From: Lateolabrax maculatus
Lineage: Eukaryota > Chordata > Actinopteri > Acropomatiformes > Lateolabracidae
Reading direction: 5' to 3'
Length of the DNA: 64,000 bases
NCBI GenBank assembly: GCA_031216445.1
Contig: CM062219.1
Location: 20,444,501 to 20,508,500 of the forward strand
The notes under the pieces are model-generated. The model worked only from the letters and a program-made list of their open reading frames with translations. It ran no database searches and had not been told where the DNA came from. The translations under genes and the position numbers were made by a program. Within the stretch, counting starts at the first letter, position 1, and every line of letters starts with the position of its first letter. Shown here in pieces: positions 24,747 to 36,200 of the stretch.

Positions 24747-27212
24747 TCACGACCAGACGTTAATCACTCCATCGCTCCCTGCTGACATCACAGTCTCCCC
24801 CTTGTGGTCGAACGTCACGCTCTGTACGCCATCGCTGTGTCCCGACAGGTTGCTCACCGCACAGGAATCCACCTCCACCACTCTGACCACGCCATCGCTG
24901 CTGGCCACAGCCAGCGCCTTCCCCGATGGGCTGAACGCCACCTGGTTGGCGCCCAGCGGCCCGGCGTCTACCGTGGCCACTGCCAACGCAGGCTTCCTGA
25001 TGTCCCACAGGTTGACGGTGCCGCGGGAGTCGCAGGATGCCATGGCGTCGCCTGCCAGGCTGAAGGCAGCGTGGTTGCAGGGTTGCTGGTGCCCGAGGAA
25101 GGTGGCTGTGCAGACGCCCAATCTGGCGTCCCACAAGGCGAGGGTTTTGTCCGCTGAGCAGCTGAGGAGGAGGTTGGAGAAGGGCAGGAAGCAGACACTG
25201 TTGACTGAGGCGGTGTGGCGACGCAGGGTGAGGCGGCAGCGCCGGCTGTTCAGGTCCCACAGCTTGGCGGTCCTGTCGCCGGAGCAGGAAGCCAGGAAGT
25301 GGCCGCACGAGTGGAAGGAGCAGCCCCAGGTGGGCTGGCTGTGACCGGACAGCGTCAGCATGCAGCGGCCACGAGAGAAATCCCAGAGACGCACCTGCAG
25401 AAAGTCGATTACGAGCAGGTCAGGAGAACTGGGAACAGCAGAAACTTCACCTAGACACTTTTTTTTTTTTCACCTGAAGAACTCACCATCGTGTCTCCAC
25501 TGGTTGTTGCCAGTTTTTCTCCATCAGGGTGAAAACTGCAGCCAGACAGCCAATCAGAGTGGCCCTCACCTGTCAGCAACAGCTGACCAACCTGGCAACA
25601 CACATTCCATGATGTCACATTTCAATGAATCAAGCAATCAGTCTGGTCCCCTCATTTCACCTCACAGCACCTCATTCTTTTGTCATGTCGCTTTATCCCA
25701 GTTTGTCTTATTTCATCTCATTTTGCCTGTGACGTGTAAGCTGTCACAGTATCTGAACCATTATCATCCATTTTGTCTCATTAATTATCATCTCATCTCA
25801 AATGGTGTCATCTTACCTTGATAAATGTCACCTCATCTCATTTTTTAACTGATCTTTTAAGTCATTTGGTCTCATCCTGTATCATCTCATAAATTGTCTC
25901 ATTGTATCTCATCATTTCTCATTTTATCTCATTTCCTCTTAGAGTAAATCTAAATCTGGTATTTTTATTGGATATTATATATTTCCCCTTGTCTCTGATT
26001 TGATCATCTTTAGTATCTCATCTTATCTCATTTGTCTCATCTACTTACTAATTGTCCTGAATTGTTTGATTTACAGAATCGTTTTACCTTGTCTTTTCTC
26101 ATAACGTCATTTCAAAAACTTGTACTGTACTGTCACCACACTTTGTGACTCCCTGTCCGTCTCATCTCATACTTCATGTCCTCTCATATGTGGTCCCGCC
26201 TCATGTCGTCTCATCCCATCTCTCTCTCAGATCCCAGTCGTCCTACCTTCTGTCCCTCTGCTGGCAGCGCCCACAGCCTCCATCTGCGGTCGTCGCTGGC
26301 GGAGGCGAGGACCCGTTTCCGTGGGTGGAGGGCGATGCAGCTGACGGGAAGCTCGTGGGCTCTGATGGAGCAGGACAGCATGAAGGAACTGGGGCTTTTC
26401 CATTCGTCAGAATCCACCTGAGCCCGGTTAGGGGCCACCGGCCGGCTGCACACGGGAAACTCCGTGTCCTCCGGATGTCTGGTTATGGTGCATTGTGCTG
26501 GGGATTTGTCACTCCTTTTGATGCTTCTCTCTTTCTTGACTTGGGATCTCTCCTGATTCAGTCCTGCGTCCGTGGCGTTTTGACCTCTGCCCCTCTGTAA
26601 GCTGAGGAGCGTTTTCTGCCTCAGAGCCGCCTGATACTTGTCCTCCAGCTGCCTCAGTGCGGGCTCGTAGGACCTCAGGTGTTTCTTCAGCCGCTTGAAG
26701 TCCTCGATCAGCCTGTTTTTCTCCTCAGCGACTTGTCGGTAGCGCAGCCGGTGGAGATCCCTCTCCCTCTGCATCCTCGCCAGGCCCTCCCCTGCCACCA
26801 GCACCTCCCGTCTGAGCAGCTCCGTGTCCCCGCGGGCCGCCTCCAGCTCGCTCTGGAGGAGCCGCCTGTGTGTGAGAGCGTCGGGGATGAAGAGGACCCC
26901 CGCCGCTGCCATGCCCAGGGTTTCCGTCAGGAGCCTCTGGGCTGAGCCGTACCACTCTGCCTCAAAGCTGTTCAGGGTCCGGTCCAGGCCGGCCCTCCTC
27001 AGGAAGTTCCTCAGGAAGTCGTCCACTGACTCCGGGATTCTGGGGATGATTAGATGCCTGGGTGGTCCAGGTTTACTTTTGGAAGCAGTGGAGGAGGCCG
27101 CCTCCCTCATCGCCTCCTCGAAGTCCTCCTCCTCAACACTCCTCCTCTCCTCCTCCTCTGAGAAAACCTCCTTGCTCTCCTTACCCGCTCCTTCTTTTCC
27201 CCTCGCCGACAT
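24747..27212 (-). CDS. spag16: Sperm-associated antigen 16 (PF20-like axonemal WD-repeat protein), three coding exons
   Basis: Minus-strand exons are complement(26247..27212), complement(25487..25591) and complement(24747..25394). They join in phase 0 to 572 residues; human SPAG16 is about 630. The N-terminal part holds PESVDDFLRNFLRRAGLDRT and a helical, coiled-coil-like stretch around residues 130-215 with the family block EEKNRLIEDFKRLKKHLRSY and SYEPALRQLEDKY. WD40 repeats follow from about residue 285 to the C-terminus (RAHELPVSCIALHPRK, LATTSGDTM, LASCSGDRTAKLWDL, LLSCSADKTLALWDAR, MASCDSRGTVNLWDIRK, MSAGSDGVINVW). PF20/SPAG16 sits in the central apparatus (C1-C2 bridge) of motile cilia and sperm flagella. 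Introns are only 655 and 92 nt, and exon 1 is a single 966-nt GC-rich block, whereas the mammalian gene is split into many exons over a very large locus. A TTTATT at 24458..24463 would be AATAAA on the coding strand. Two X-box motifs lie 36 and 94 nt upstream of the ATG. Confidence 0.95.
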
Positions 27213-27247
27213 TTTCTGTCCTCTGCCTCTGAGCTGCTTGTTTACCT

Positions 27248-27319
27248 GTTGCCACGGTAACAGCGCAGAGGGGCTGGGTCGACCTCACACCGGGTTGTTT
27301 ACCCTGTTACCATAGCAAC
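27248..27319. promoter_or_regulatory. spag16: Two RFX-type X-box motifs upstream of spag16
   Basis: GTTGCCACGGTAAC at 27248..27261 and GTTACCATAGCAAC at 27306..27319. The second fits the RFX X-box consensus GTHNYYATRRNAAC exactly; the first differs only in the central AT. They lie 36 and 94 nt upstream of the spag16 ATG. RFX2/RFX3 drive motile-cilia genes through such sites, so the placement fits the product. Binding is inferred. Confidence 0.72.
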
Positions 27320-28079
27320 TCCGCGACACCTGCTTTTCGACCTGATCTGAAATCTGTTATAATTTCAGCAAGGACAAAGGAATAATAGTAATAATTTAAT
27401 CATTTATTCTGTTGTAACTGTGTTTATGATGAAATTGTTAGATTCTCATGTATGATGAATATTCACACTTTGAATCAGAATAGCATTATATACATAATAT
27501 CATTCATATAATATATATGTATGTATGAGTATATATATGTATTTATACAGTACACAGCATTAGTGTATACATATATAACTTAAAAAAGCAGTCACACATG
27601 TTGACTTTGACATTCAAAATGTTAGATTTTTGTACGTAATGCTTTCCTAGTGTTGCTGTAATTTGCAGCAAGTAACTGCTCACAAATGTATATATTAATC
27701 TTTCAAAAAGTCATTGCTAGATCCACAGTGCCAGAACATATGAGTCACAGTCTGTAAGTGGCCGGTGCATAAAGTTCAGTTTGGATCAGCAAAGTTGTAT
27801 TTTAGTTTTCTAAATAGTGTTTGGATGGAATTTGTAGGACACCTCTTTGTTGTTGCTAGTAACAAAATAATAGGAACATAAACACCAAATAAGAAAAAAC
27901 AACAAACAAATAAATAAAACAAAGGCAGGTTAAAGTGTTTTTTAAAATGAAATGATAATATTTCATTGTGTAGACTTTGTTGATGTTTTTGGGTAGTCTA
28001 AGCTAATATGTAAAAACAGTCAACACGAGTATTGTTTTAGAAAAACATTTGTGAATAAAATATTTTGTTTTTTGTATCG
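27320..28079. other. AT-rich spacer between divergent spag16 and wdr91
   Basis: The sequence is AT-rich, with ATATAT and ATGTATGTATG words near 27,480-27,560. No coding sequence or RNA gene is recognised. Confidence 0.5.
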
Positions 28080-28226
28080 GATGTGTTTTGGGGGTCTTTG
28101 CATCGTGGCACGTGCGCCGCCTGGGGGCGCTGCGGGTTGACTAGCGGCGACGTCACAAGAACTCATCACATGACTGGCGGGGAGGAAGCACAACAGGAAG
28201 AGAGTTTTCTCTTTGTTGTTGTAAGT
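28080..28226 (+). promoter_or_regulatory. wdr91: Probable promoter and non-coding first exon of wdr91
   Basis: This is a CpG-containing stretch with an E-box CACGTG (28109..28114), a CRE-like GACGTCAC (28149..28156) and ATCACATGAC (about 28166). It is followed by a strong GTAAGT donor at 28221..28226. The ATG exon of wdr91 begins after a CCCTGCAG acceptor at about 30231, so an upstream 5' UTR exon is required. This is the best candidate. Intron 1 would then be 2.0 kb. Confidence 0.5.
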
Positions 28227-28599
28227 ATTTCACGTTTTATTTCATCCAGAACACGACAGAGGAGCTGCTCTGCGCTCCATGTGTTACTTCTCATTCCGTC
28301 GTCGCGCGGGTGGAGGTCTGAAGGTGTTTCACGGCGGCAGGCTACGTACTGTTGTGGTGCACGACGAAACCAAACTCCACTGAAACTTTGCTCAATTTAA
28401 GATAATCTTGATTATCAACAGAGGTATGTACATATTAAGCCACAACTTAGGGTCTTTTTGTATGAAAGCGATTTCCATGTTAACTCGGCATATGTCTGAC
28501 CCTCCAAGGATTATTCAGATTCGTCAGAATATAAAAGGATATGAATGATGTCGTATGTTATGGTGGCACACGTTGCGTAAAGGAGCCACTAAATGGAGC

Positions 28600-30230
28600 T
28601 TCTGTTACACATCAAATTGAACACAGATATCCTTAATACATCTCACGTAGTGTCGCTGCCAGTGTTTGGTGTTTGCTGGGGTGGAGAGTGTGGATGCAAC
28701 CGTTTTTCTTCCTTACATGTGTCCAGTTTTACGAGATATCTGAGTGGAGTTTGGCCGGGACGTTTATTTTCGCTGAAAGCGGAAGGATTCAAAACAGCTG
28801 ACTACAGAAACCGTTGGATTCGGACAAACAACATTTTATTTAACGCTTCACGCTTTTAACAAAGTTAGAGCCGTTTACACAGTTAAAACTTAACACATAA
28901 CGCTGTATGGAAGGTTTGTGTTGGGGTCTTAGCCTGTAGGGAGACTAAACAGGCTGGACATCACAGACCATAATCCCTGAACATTTTGGTGTAAATAAGA
29001 CTAACTGGTGTGGTATGGTGTTATGAATAGCCACATATAAATAATGTGAGGATGTTTTGGTGATGGTTATTAGTTCTTTATGGTATTTATTATGTGGATA
29101 TGATGAAAATCCACACTCCAGTAGTCACCCTCATTTCTTCTGTTTTAGTGATGATAATGTGTTAGAGGTTTTACCATGTTTTTCCATTTGTTATCCAGAT
29201 GAATGTTTTATCCAGATACAGAAAGGAGAGTGTCCTTATTGGCAGTGAAGGAGGTCTGTTTCACTGCCCCAGAGGTTCAGTTTTAATTGTCTTTGACACA
29301 GATGCAGGTCGCTTCTTATTCAACTTCTAGGATCTGGATTGGTACTGTTACTTTATTCAGCGGACTGGGTATCAGCCATGATGTGACCGATCAGACTCAT
29401 CTTCTAGTGCCAATGCAATCCATGGCCCCGTGTTACCTTGCATCTGTAATTCCAATAAGTGTGTGTGTGTGTGTGTGTTGTTTGTGTGTATATAGTATAT
29501 AGTATATAATTCCCTGCAGTTGTAGTGTAGGAATCAGGATTGAAAAAGTTGAATTGCAGCATCCCTAACTACTTTTTTCTATTATCAGACCAAGATAGAA
29601 TATTTACTCTCCTGAGAGATCTTTCTTAAGGTTACACATATATTCTCCCAAAATATTTTAATCTGTTGACATGACCAAGAAATGTGGGATTCACCATCAT
29701 ATGAAGTTGTTTTGCATCCTAAAAACCTGGATTTTGCAATGAAAGAAATCTGCCAATACAGTAAAGAATAGAATTCTACTTGAATTTAGAAAATACTTAA
29801 AATAAGTCAAATAAATAAGATATGCATTGGAAATATGTTGAAATATTCTTACTGTGCTGTCTGTCAGACAATGTTTAAGAAAATAAAGACTTTAAAGAAT
29901 AATTGGCAGACAAAGAAAACTTGATAAGAGAGACATGTTTTGCTGTTTAATGCTGCTGTTATGTTGCTCTTCATGTGAGGTGTGATTAAAAAAACACAAA
30001 TAATTACAACCAAATTTCCTGCAGTTTTAGATTAGATTCGACTGGACTTTAAATATTCCATCATTTATCTTGACCCTGCTTCATTTCAAAAATTGAAAAT
30101 CATTAAATACTTCACAGATGTGGTCAGAACAGTTTAACTGAATGATACCAGAAAACTGAACAGATCAGTGTTTTTTTCTGATTGGTCATAAATGAACTGT
30201 GTTATAAACTGTATTATGTCGTACCCTGCA
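28600..30230 (+). other. wdr91: wdr91 intron 1, no coding sequence seen
   Basis: This lies between the proposed 5' UTR exon and the ATG exon. It contains a short GT run at about 29459..29478. Open frames at 28593..28859 and 29057..29248 have no recognisable motif. Confidence 0.45.
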
Positions 30231-30245
30231 GGGTCAGAGGTCACC

Positions 30246-33200
30246 ATGGGGTCAGCAGTGGAGAGGACGGACGAACACGTGAGAGAGTATCTGATCTACC
30301 GCGGCTTCACCAGCACCCTGAAACACCTGGACAGTGACATCAAAGCCGACAAGGAGAAAGGCTTCAGGGTAGGACTGTTAGATATGGACTGTGGATCTTC
30401 CTAACATAAGGGAGGGACGTTTCAGAGACCGATTTTTTTTCGTTTTTTATTTCATCTAAAACATCTTCTGTCTGCAGGTGGATAAGATCATCGATCAGCT
30501 GCAGCAGTTTGTCCAGAGCTTCGACCTGTGTGGGCTGAAGGAGTACTGGCTGTACCTGGACAGACGTCTGTTCTGCAGGCTGGAGGACGTTTACAGATCC
30601 ACGGTCAACAAACTGAGAACCAGCCTATACAGATACTACGTCATCAACACTGTCCAGGTAACATCCGGTAGAGAAAACCAACTTATCAGACATTTCTCCC
30701 GCAGAGCCCCAGTCAGAAATGTCTTCTTACATCCCTCTAGAAAGGAAACTTGGAGAAGACTCAGGAGTTTTTCCAGAAGCAGGCATTGGAGCTGCAGGGT
30801 CAGGCTGAGTGGCGCGATTGGTTCATCCTGCCGTTCATCCCCACACCCGAGCAGAACCCTGCCTTCTCTCCGTACTTCTCCCGCCAGTGGGCCGACACCT
30901 TCCTGGTTTCACTGCACAACTTCCTGTCGGTCCTCTTCCAGTGTATGCATATCCTTCAGTCAACAGCTGGTACAAGTTTACAGTTTATTGTCCAGTTTGT
31001 AGCTAGATGGCTAGATTTAATAGCGAAGACATTGTAATGCATGTCTGAAACTCTAAAGAGCGTCACACTCTGGATTTGCTGGTTTCCAGTCCTTAACTCG
31101 TTTTCACCCCAGCCGGTCCTGCTTAGCTTTGACGCTGAAGTCCAGAAGACAACCAGTGTGACAGAAGAGAACGAACAGCTCCGCCAGCTGGTGAGATGAA
31201 ATCCATAAAATACAATATTTCATGTTTTACAAAAAGGTTACACGCAGATTTTTTATATATATAAAATAAATCAAGATCAACCATCGGCGTGTTAAATTGT
31301 CACTTCATTTGGTTGAAAAAGTCCCATCATTTACATGTCCCATAACGAGGGTAAAAGAAAGTCTCATCATTTTGTTAGAAGTCCATTTTGTTAAAAAGGA
31401 CTACCATTGATCCCATCCTATGATTGAAATAAAGTCCCATCATTTATTGAAAAGGTCCCATCATTTGGATGTTTACAAATAATTTTGGTCAATTTGTCTC
31501 CACAGTCCCATACTGAGGTTTGGTTAGATGGTACTGGGGTGTAGTTGTTGTTGTATCTGACCTGTCTGTCTGGTCTTATCTCTTCCAGCTGTTCGTCCTG
31601 CAGACGGAGTGTCGGGACCAGAGAGACGGAGACGAGATGGTCCACCACAAGCTGCCGGTGTACGTCCAGAACATGGACCGACTTGGGGACACTGAGCTGT
31701 GAGACACTAACATCACTGTCTTTACTGATGACTGACTACAACTAAAATGGCTGTCATTTTTTTTAATGTTCATTGTGTTGACTGTTGATTTCAAAGTCAG
31801 TCGACAACACAGCGCTTTTAACCAAAGTTATTTATTGGAGTCGATACTTTTCTGACATGGCTGATCCCACTGACCCTGAGGGGTTTGGGACTCATTTGGT
31901 GCACCCAAGATGGCTGCCATGCTTTAACTACAATGGAAGTATAACTTTTCTGGTGTATTTGAATCTCTGTATATGAACTGTTTCAAACAGAGATACTAGA
32001 TTAAGGTATAAACTAAGTTCTGGTTTTATGTCAGTTTAAGCACTTAAGTGAAAAACAAACACTGTATTATGTGATGTTACTGAAGGCAACCATCATAAAT
32101 CTTCTCTCCTTTAAAATATTAATCAGAGCATCGTTTCTATCCAGTTTTTCATCCTGATGGGTTTATTTTTTATCTCTTACCACCAAACACAGGACAGACA
32201 CATGAAATGTTTCTGTTGTTAGCACGTTAGCATGCCAGCTTGTAGTTTAGTTTTACCTCATTGCATTTGTAGACTACATTTGTTTTATTTTTTTTAAAGG
32301 TTAGACGTCTGTGGATTTGTTTGCTGAATTTTAGAACATAACATGGCCAACGTCCTGCTAAATGAATGGTGTAGAAGTTCTTTGCTAATGCCACTGAAAA
32401 GTTGAAAATCCTGAATCTTCCTCTGAAGATAAGGTAGTATAGTATTGCCAGTGAAGTCAGATTCGAGACTACAATGAGAATTCTCACTTAATTATCAGAA
32501 TTGTTAACGTGACTGCTAATGTTTTTGGCGTTAATTGTCTTCTGTAGCAACAGCTGTGAGGAGAAAATGTGATGAGGAGGGAAGAATGGGAGGAAGTTTT
32601 AGCAGGCTGTCATTTAGAAATCTCATATATCTGCAAGAGGCACTTTAAAGCAGGCAAAACTGCTGTGTTATTTTGTGTTTATTCATATAAAATATATATT
32701 TAAAAAGCTTTTAACTAACTTATTGTTAATAATACCATATTTATGCCATTTTTACACTGTGTGCTGTGATGCAGTTGATGTTGCCAAATAAACAATTCAC
32801 CTGATGAATTGTTGTTTCTTGTCAGTACGATCCATTTTTTTTTTTTGAATTTTCACTTAGCGTTTTCCCATGCTGACAGAGGACTGTAGACTAGGCAAAC
32901 AATTACAGTACACTCTAAAATTAATACTACTAATAAGACACTTTGTATACAATAAGACATCATGCTCAAGCTTAGAAAAACATAAAAATATTGGTAGGCC
33001 AGTTAATAAAAAGGACTTAAGAAGTGACTTAAAGGAACCTTGTGATTTGGAGGGCCTTAGCTCCTCAGACTGCAAGGGCACGGCCCTCCTATTGTCTTTT
33101 AGTCTTGAATCTAGTCACGGGAACAGCCATCTGGTTCTTGTCTGAGTACCCCAGGCTGCACACAGGTTGTTGAGGCGAGAGCAACTCTGATGATAATCTG

Positions 33201-36200
33201 AAGCCTGGTCATGAGGAGCAGTAAAAGTTATCTTAAAATTTCAGTCTGGAAACAAATGGCTAACCAGTGTAGTGATGCTAAAAGTAATATGTTCTCCTTC
33301 TCTGGCTTTGGTTAAAAGTCTAGCAGCTGCATTTTCTACTAGTTGGAGCATATTGAGTGCTTTCTTGTTTAAACCTGTTAAAACACCATAGCAGTTGTGT
33401 AATCCTCAGGGCACAAAGATATGTTAGACAATTCCTGCATCTTTGAAACTCAAAACTGGTCCAATTGTGTAGAGATGTTTCTGTCATCTAGAGACACAGT
33501 GTGTGAGCTGTAGAAGTATCCACCACGCTGATGTTTTACCAGTTTGTAAAGCAAAAATTTCAACTTAACAGAACTTTGATCCAAAATACGATGACCTCCG
33601 GTCATCAAGTGTCCAATGGGATGCAGGCCTTGGCAGGAGGCAATAGTTATGGCGGTTGCAAATTGACTGTAGACAACAATGATAAAGAAGTACATTTTGT
33701 GTATCTCTGAATCCCCACAGGTCTGTTACTTTACTCTCCATCCTTACTGGGAATTTAGAAACTGCGTAACTGGAGGCCAGTCTGTATCAGTTCTAGACAT
33801 TGCAGTATTTGAGTCTACCTTATGTGTGGTGGAAAAAAAAGCATCAGATTTACACCTATATAAAGTTGTGTGTCATTGGCATAGCAATGAAATAAATACT
33901 GCACTTGCAAATAATGAACCCTAGTGTTAACACTTACAGACAAAAATATCCAAAGAAGTCATGATTGTAAATGTTTCTCAGTAGGAGAAATGTCTCAAAC
34001 ACAAGTGGTTATTCCTTCTGTAGCAATGACCAAAAAAGCTGCTCAACAAATATCCAACTTCTTACATACGTAATAATCTAATGGGCAGATTGCCATACAA
34101 TTTGTATTTTCAGCATGTGTAAATAACATACAAAATAAATGCATACAAGCAACTCACAGTTTATCATGGGATAGCATAAAACCTGCGGCTCATGGTTTAG
34201 ATGAAGGGTATTTAGCAGTATTAAGAAATTTAACTGGACATCAGCTTCTCTTAAACAAGACAAAAGAAACACAACTGTCCAACAACACGAGGTTCCATTT
34301 GTTACAGTACTACAGAACAGTTTGTACTGTTACTGTATTTAGGCTGCAGCAATACTAAAAGTCTATACCTACGCTAGCAGTTCAGTTCCAACCCTAACCC
34401 TTTCTCATTATTGAGAAAAACGAAAAATAGCTTGGATATGTATTTGTTTTGTCATCGTGGCTTTGTTGTATCTTTCTCCCCACTTTGACACAGTTGATGC
34501 TGTCTTCTTTGTTCTAAAGCTTCGAAATTATTACAGCCAGTAATATAAAGCATAGTTCAGGGTTTTGTTTTTCTTCTCTAATCTTGTTGTCCAATAGCTG
34601 GTAGAGTGATCAGCTGATCAGACAACATCACTGGAAGCAGATGGGTGGATTCCTTGTTTTTGTCAGTGCAAACACAACTTTTCCTGTTGTTGCTTTAGCT
34701 TCCTGTAGCCGTAGTCAACAACTTAAACAACTGCGACTTCCTTTGAGTGTAAAAATAGGTCTACATAAAGATATTGACCTATAGGCAGTGTTTTGTCAGT
34801 AGGTCAGTTTTAATGTTAAAAAATCAGCAGAGACATCACAGCTCTATAAAAATTTGGCACGTTATAAAACAGTACACATTTTAAAAACTACTGCTAATTA
34901 AACACGTTCATGACACTGTCCTTTCGCCTCAGTAAGGGGAAAAAAACAAAACCACCACAGTATTTTGCAGACTTGGACAGACTTGAAGCAGTGACATTGT
35001 GGTCCATGGTCAGCGCCTTAAACCCCTAAGCCTACCAGGGTGCCTCACCACGACCATCTTTGCTGTCTTTGATGTAATCAGTCACTCTTTGTCTTTGACA
35101 TTGTCTTCCCTCTTGCTTGAAGTGGTCTTTGTCTTTTGTTAGCGCAGTTGCTGTTGCACTCTTGTCCGTCTGACATGTTTGTCTTTGTTTTTGTCCTCTG
35201 TCTTACCTTTCAAATGTAAATCTGTTTTCACAGACTCAGTCACACCAGCATTTAAAACAGTGAATAGTGCATAAGCTCATGGGGGTGAAGCAAATCTGTA
35301 CAAATCTTTCACAAAATTACATTTTGGTGAAAGATGCACAATTTTACACCTATCGATAATAAAAAGCTGATAAATATATATATATATATATATAGACAGC
35401 AAAATGAGACAAAGTGCTATGGAAACAGACTCAGCATTTGACTTAAACATCCACTGACACTTAAAAAAAGAAAGAAGAAGAAATTTTTTGGTTAAGATAG
35501 GTGGTACACTTGGATAGAAACCTGGCTAATGACAAGGCGAATGCACAACAGCTGGTCTTTTGCCTTAAAAACTTGGCAGCAGTAAAACATGGGCAAACGT
35601 ACAAAGTCTTCAACACTGTTACAAATGGAACATTGCATTTCATGATGTTCAAGTCTGCTGAGGATAATCACAGACCTTGTAGTCTATTTTATATGTGCGA
35701 AAGAATTGTCAATCCAAACTTTTGCTGTTGGTCTTTGTGTTTCTGTTCTACTGTTGACACATTGGTTTGGATTCCCGTCAGCCATGAATATCTTGTTCCA
35801 TAGTGAACTTCAGTCACGGCGTTGACTGTCTCCTGTTAGCACTCTGTTGTTGGAGGGTTACTCCAAACCGAGGGTGACTCCAAAATGAGAGGAAGTGTTA
35901 ATTGACAGAACTGGGACATGGTTTTGTTCTGTTCTTACCAGTCAGTCTCTGCATGCTCTTAAACATTGACTTCATCGCAGCTTGGATTCATTCAGTGCTT
36001 TGTTGTTAAACATCCTCACTTTTTGCCCCTTTTCCTCCCGCCTCTTAGGGACTTGGTGTCGAGCCAGCGCGCTGTAAGCACTGCCACCACTCCTTCCAGA
36101 AACTTCTTCTCTACATTCCTACCACAGGGCAGACGCACTCCAGGGAAACCACCTCAATTCAACGCCGGGTCCTCGCCAAGCCAGGTAGCAGTGGGCAGGA

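Noticed and set aside
24802..25344. Long plus-strand frames over the spag16 locus
   Set aside because: They are antisense shadows of the GC-rich spag16 exon; the minus-strand frame carries the conserved WD repeats.
26120..27315. Plus-strand frames opposite spag16 exon 1
   Set aside because: Antisense shadows of the 966-nt exon with no recognisable motif.
30943..31112. Ordinary GT-AG intron for wdr91 exon 3-4 (GT at 30943, AG at 31111..31112)
   Set aside because: It leaves one base before CCG and breaks the conserved frame; the AT-AC boundaries keep frame and match U12 signals.
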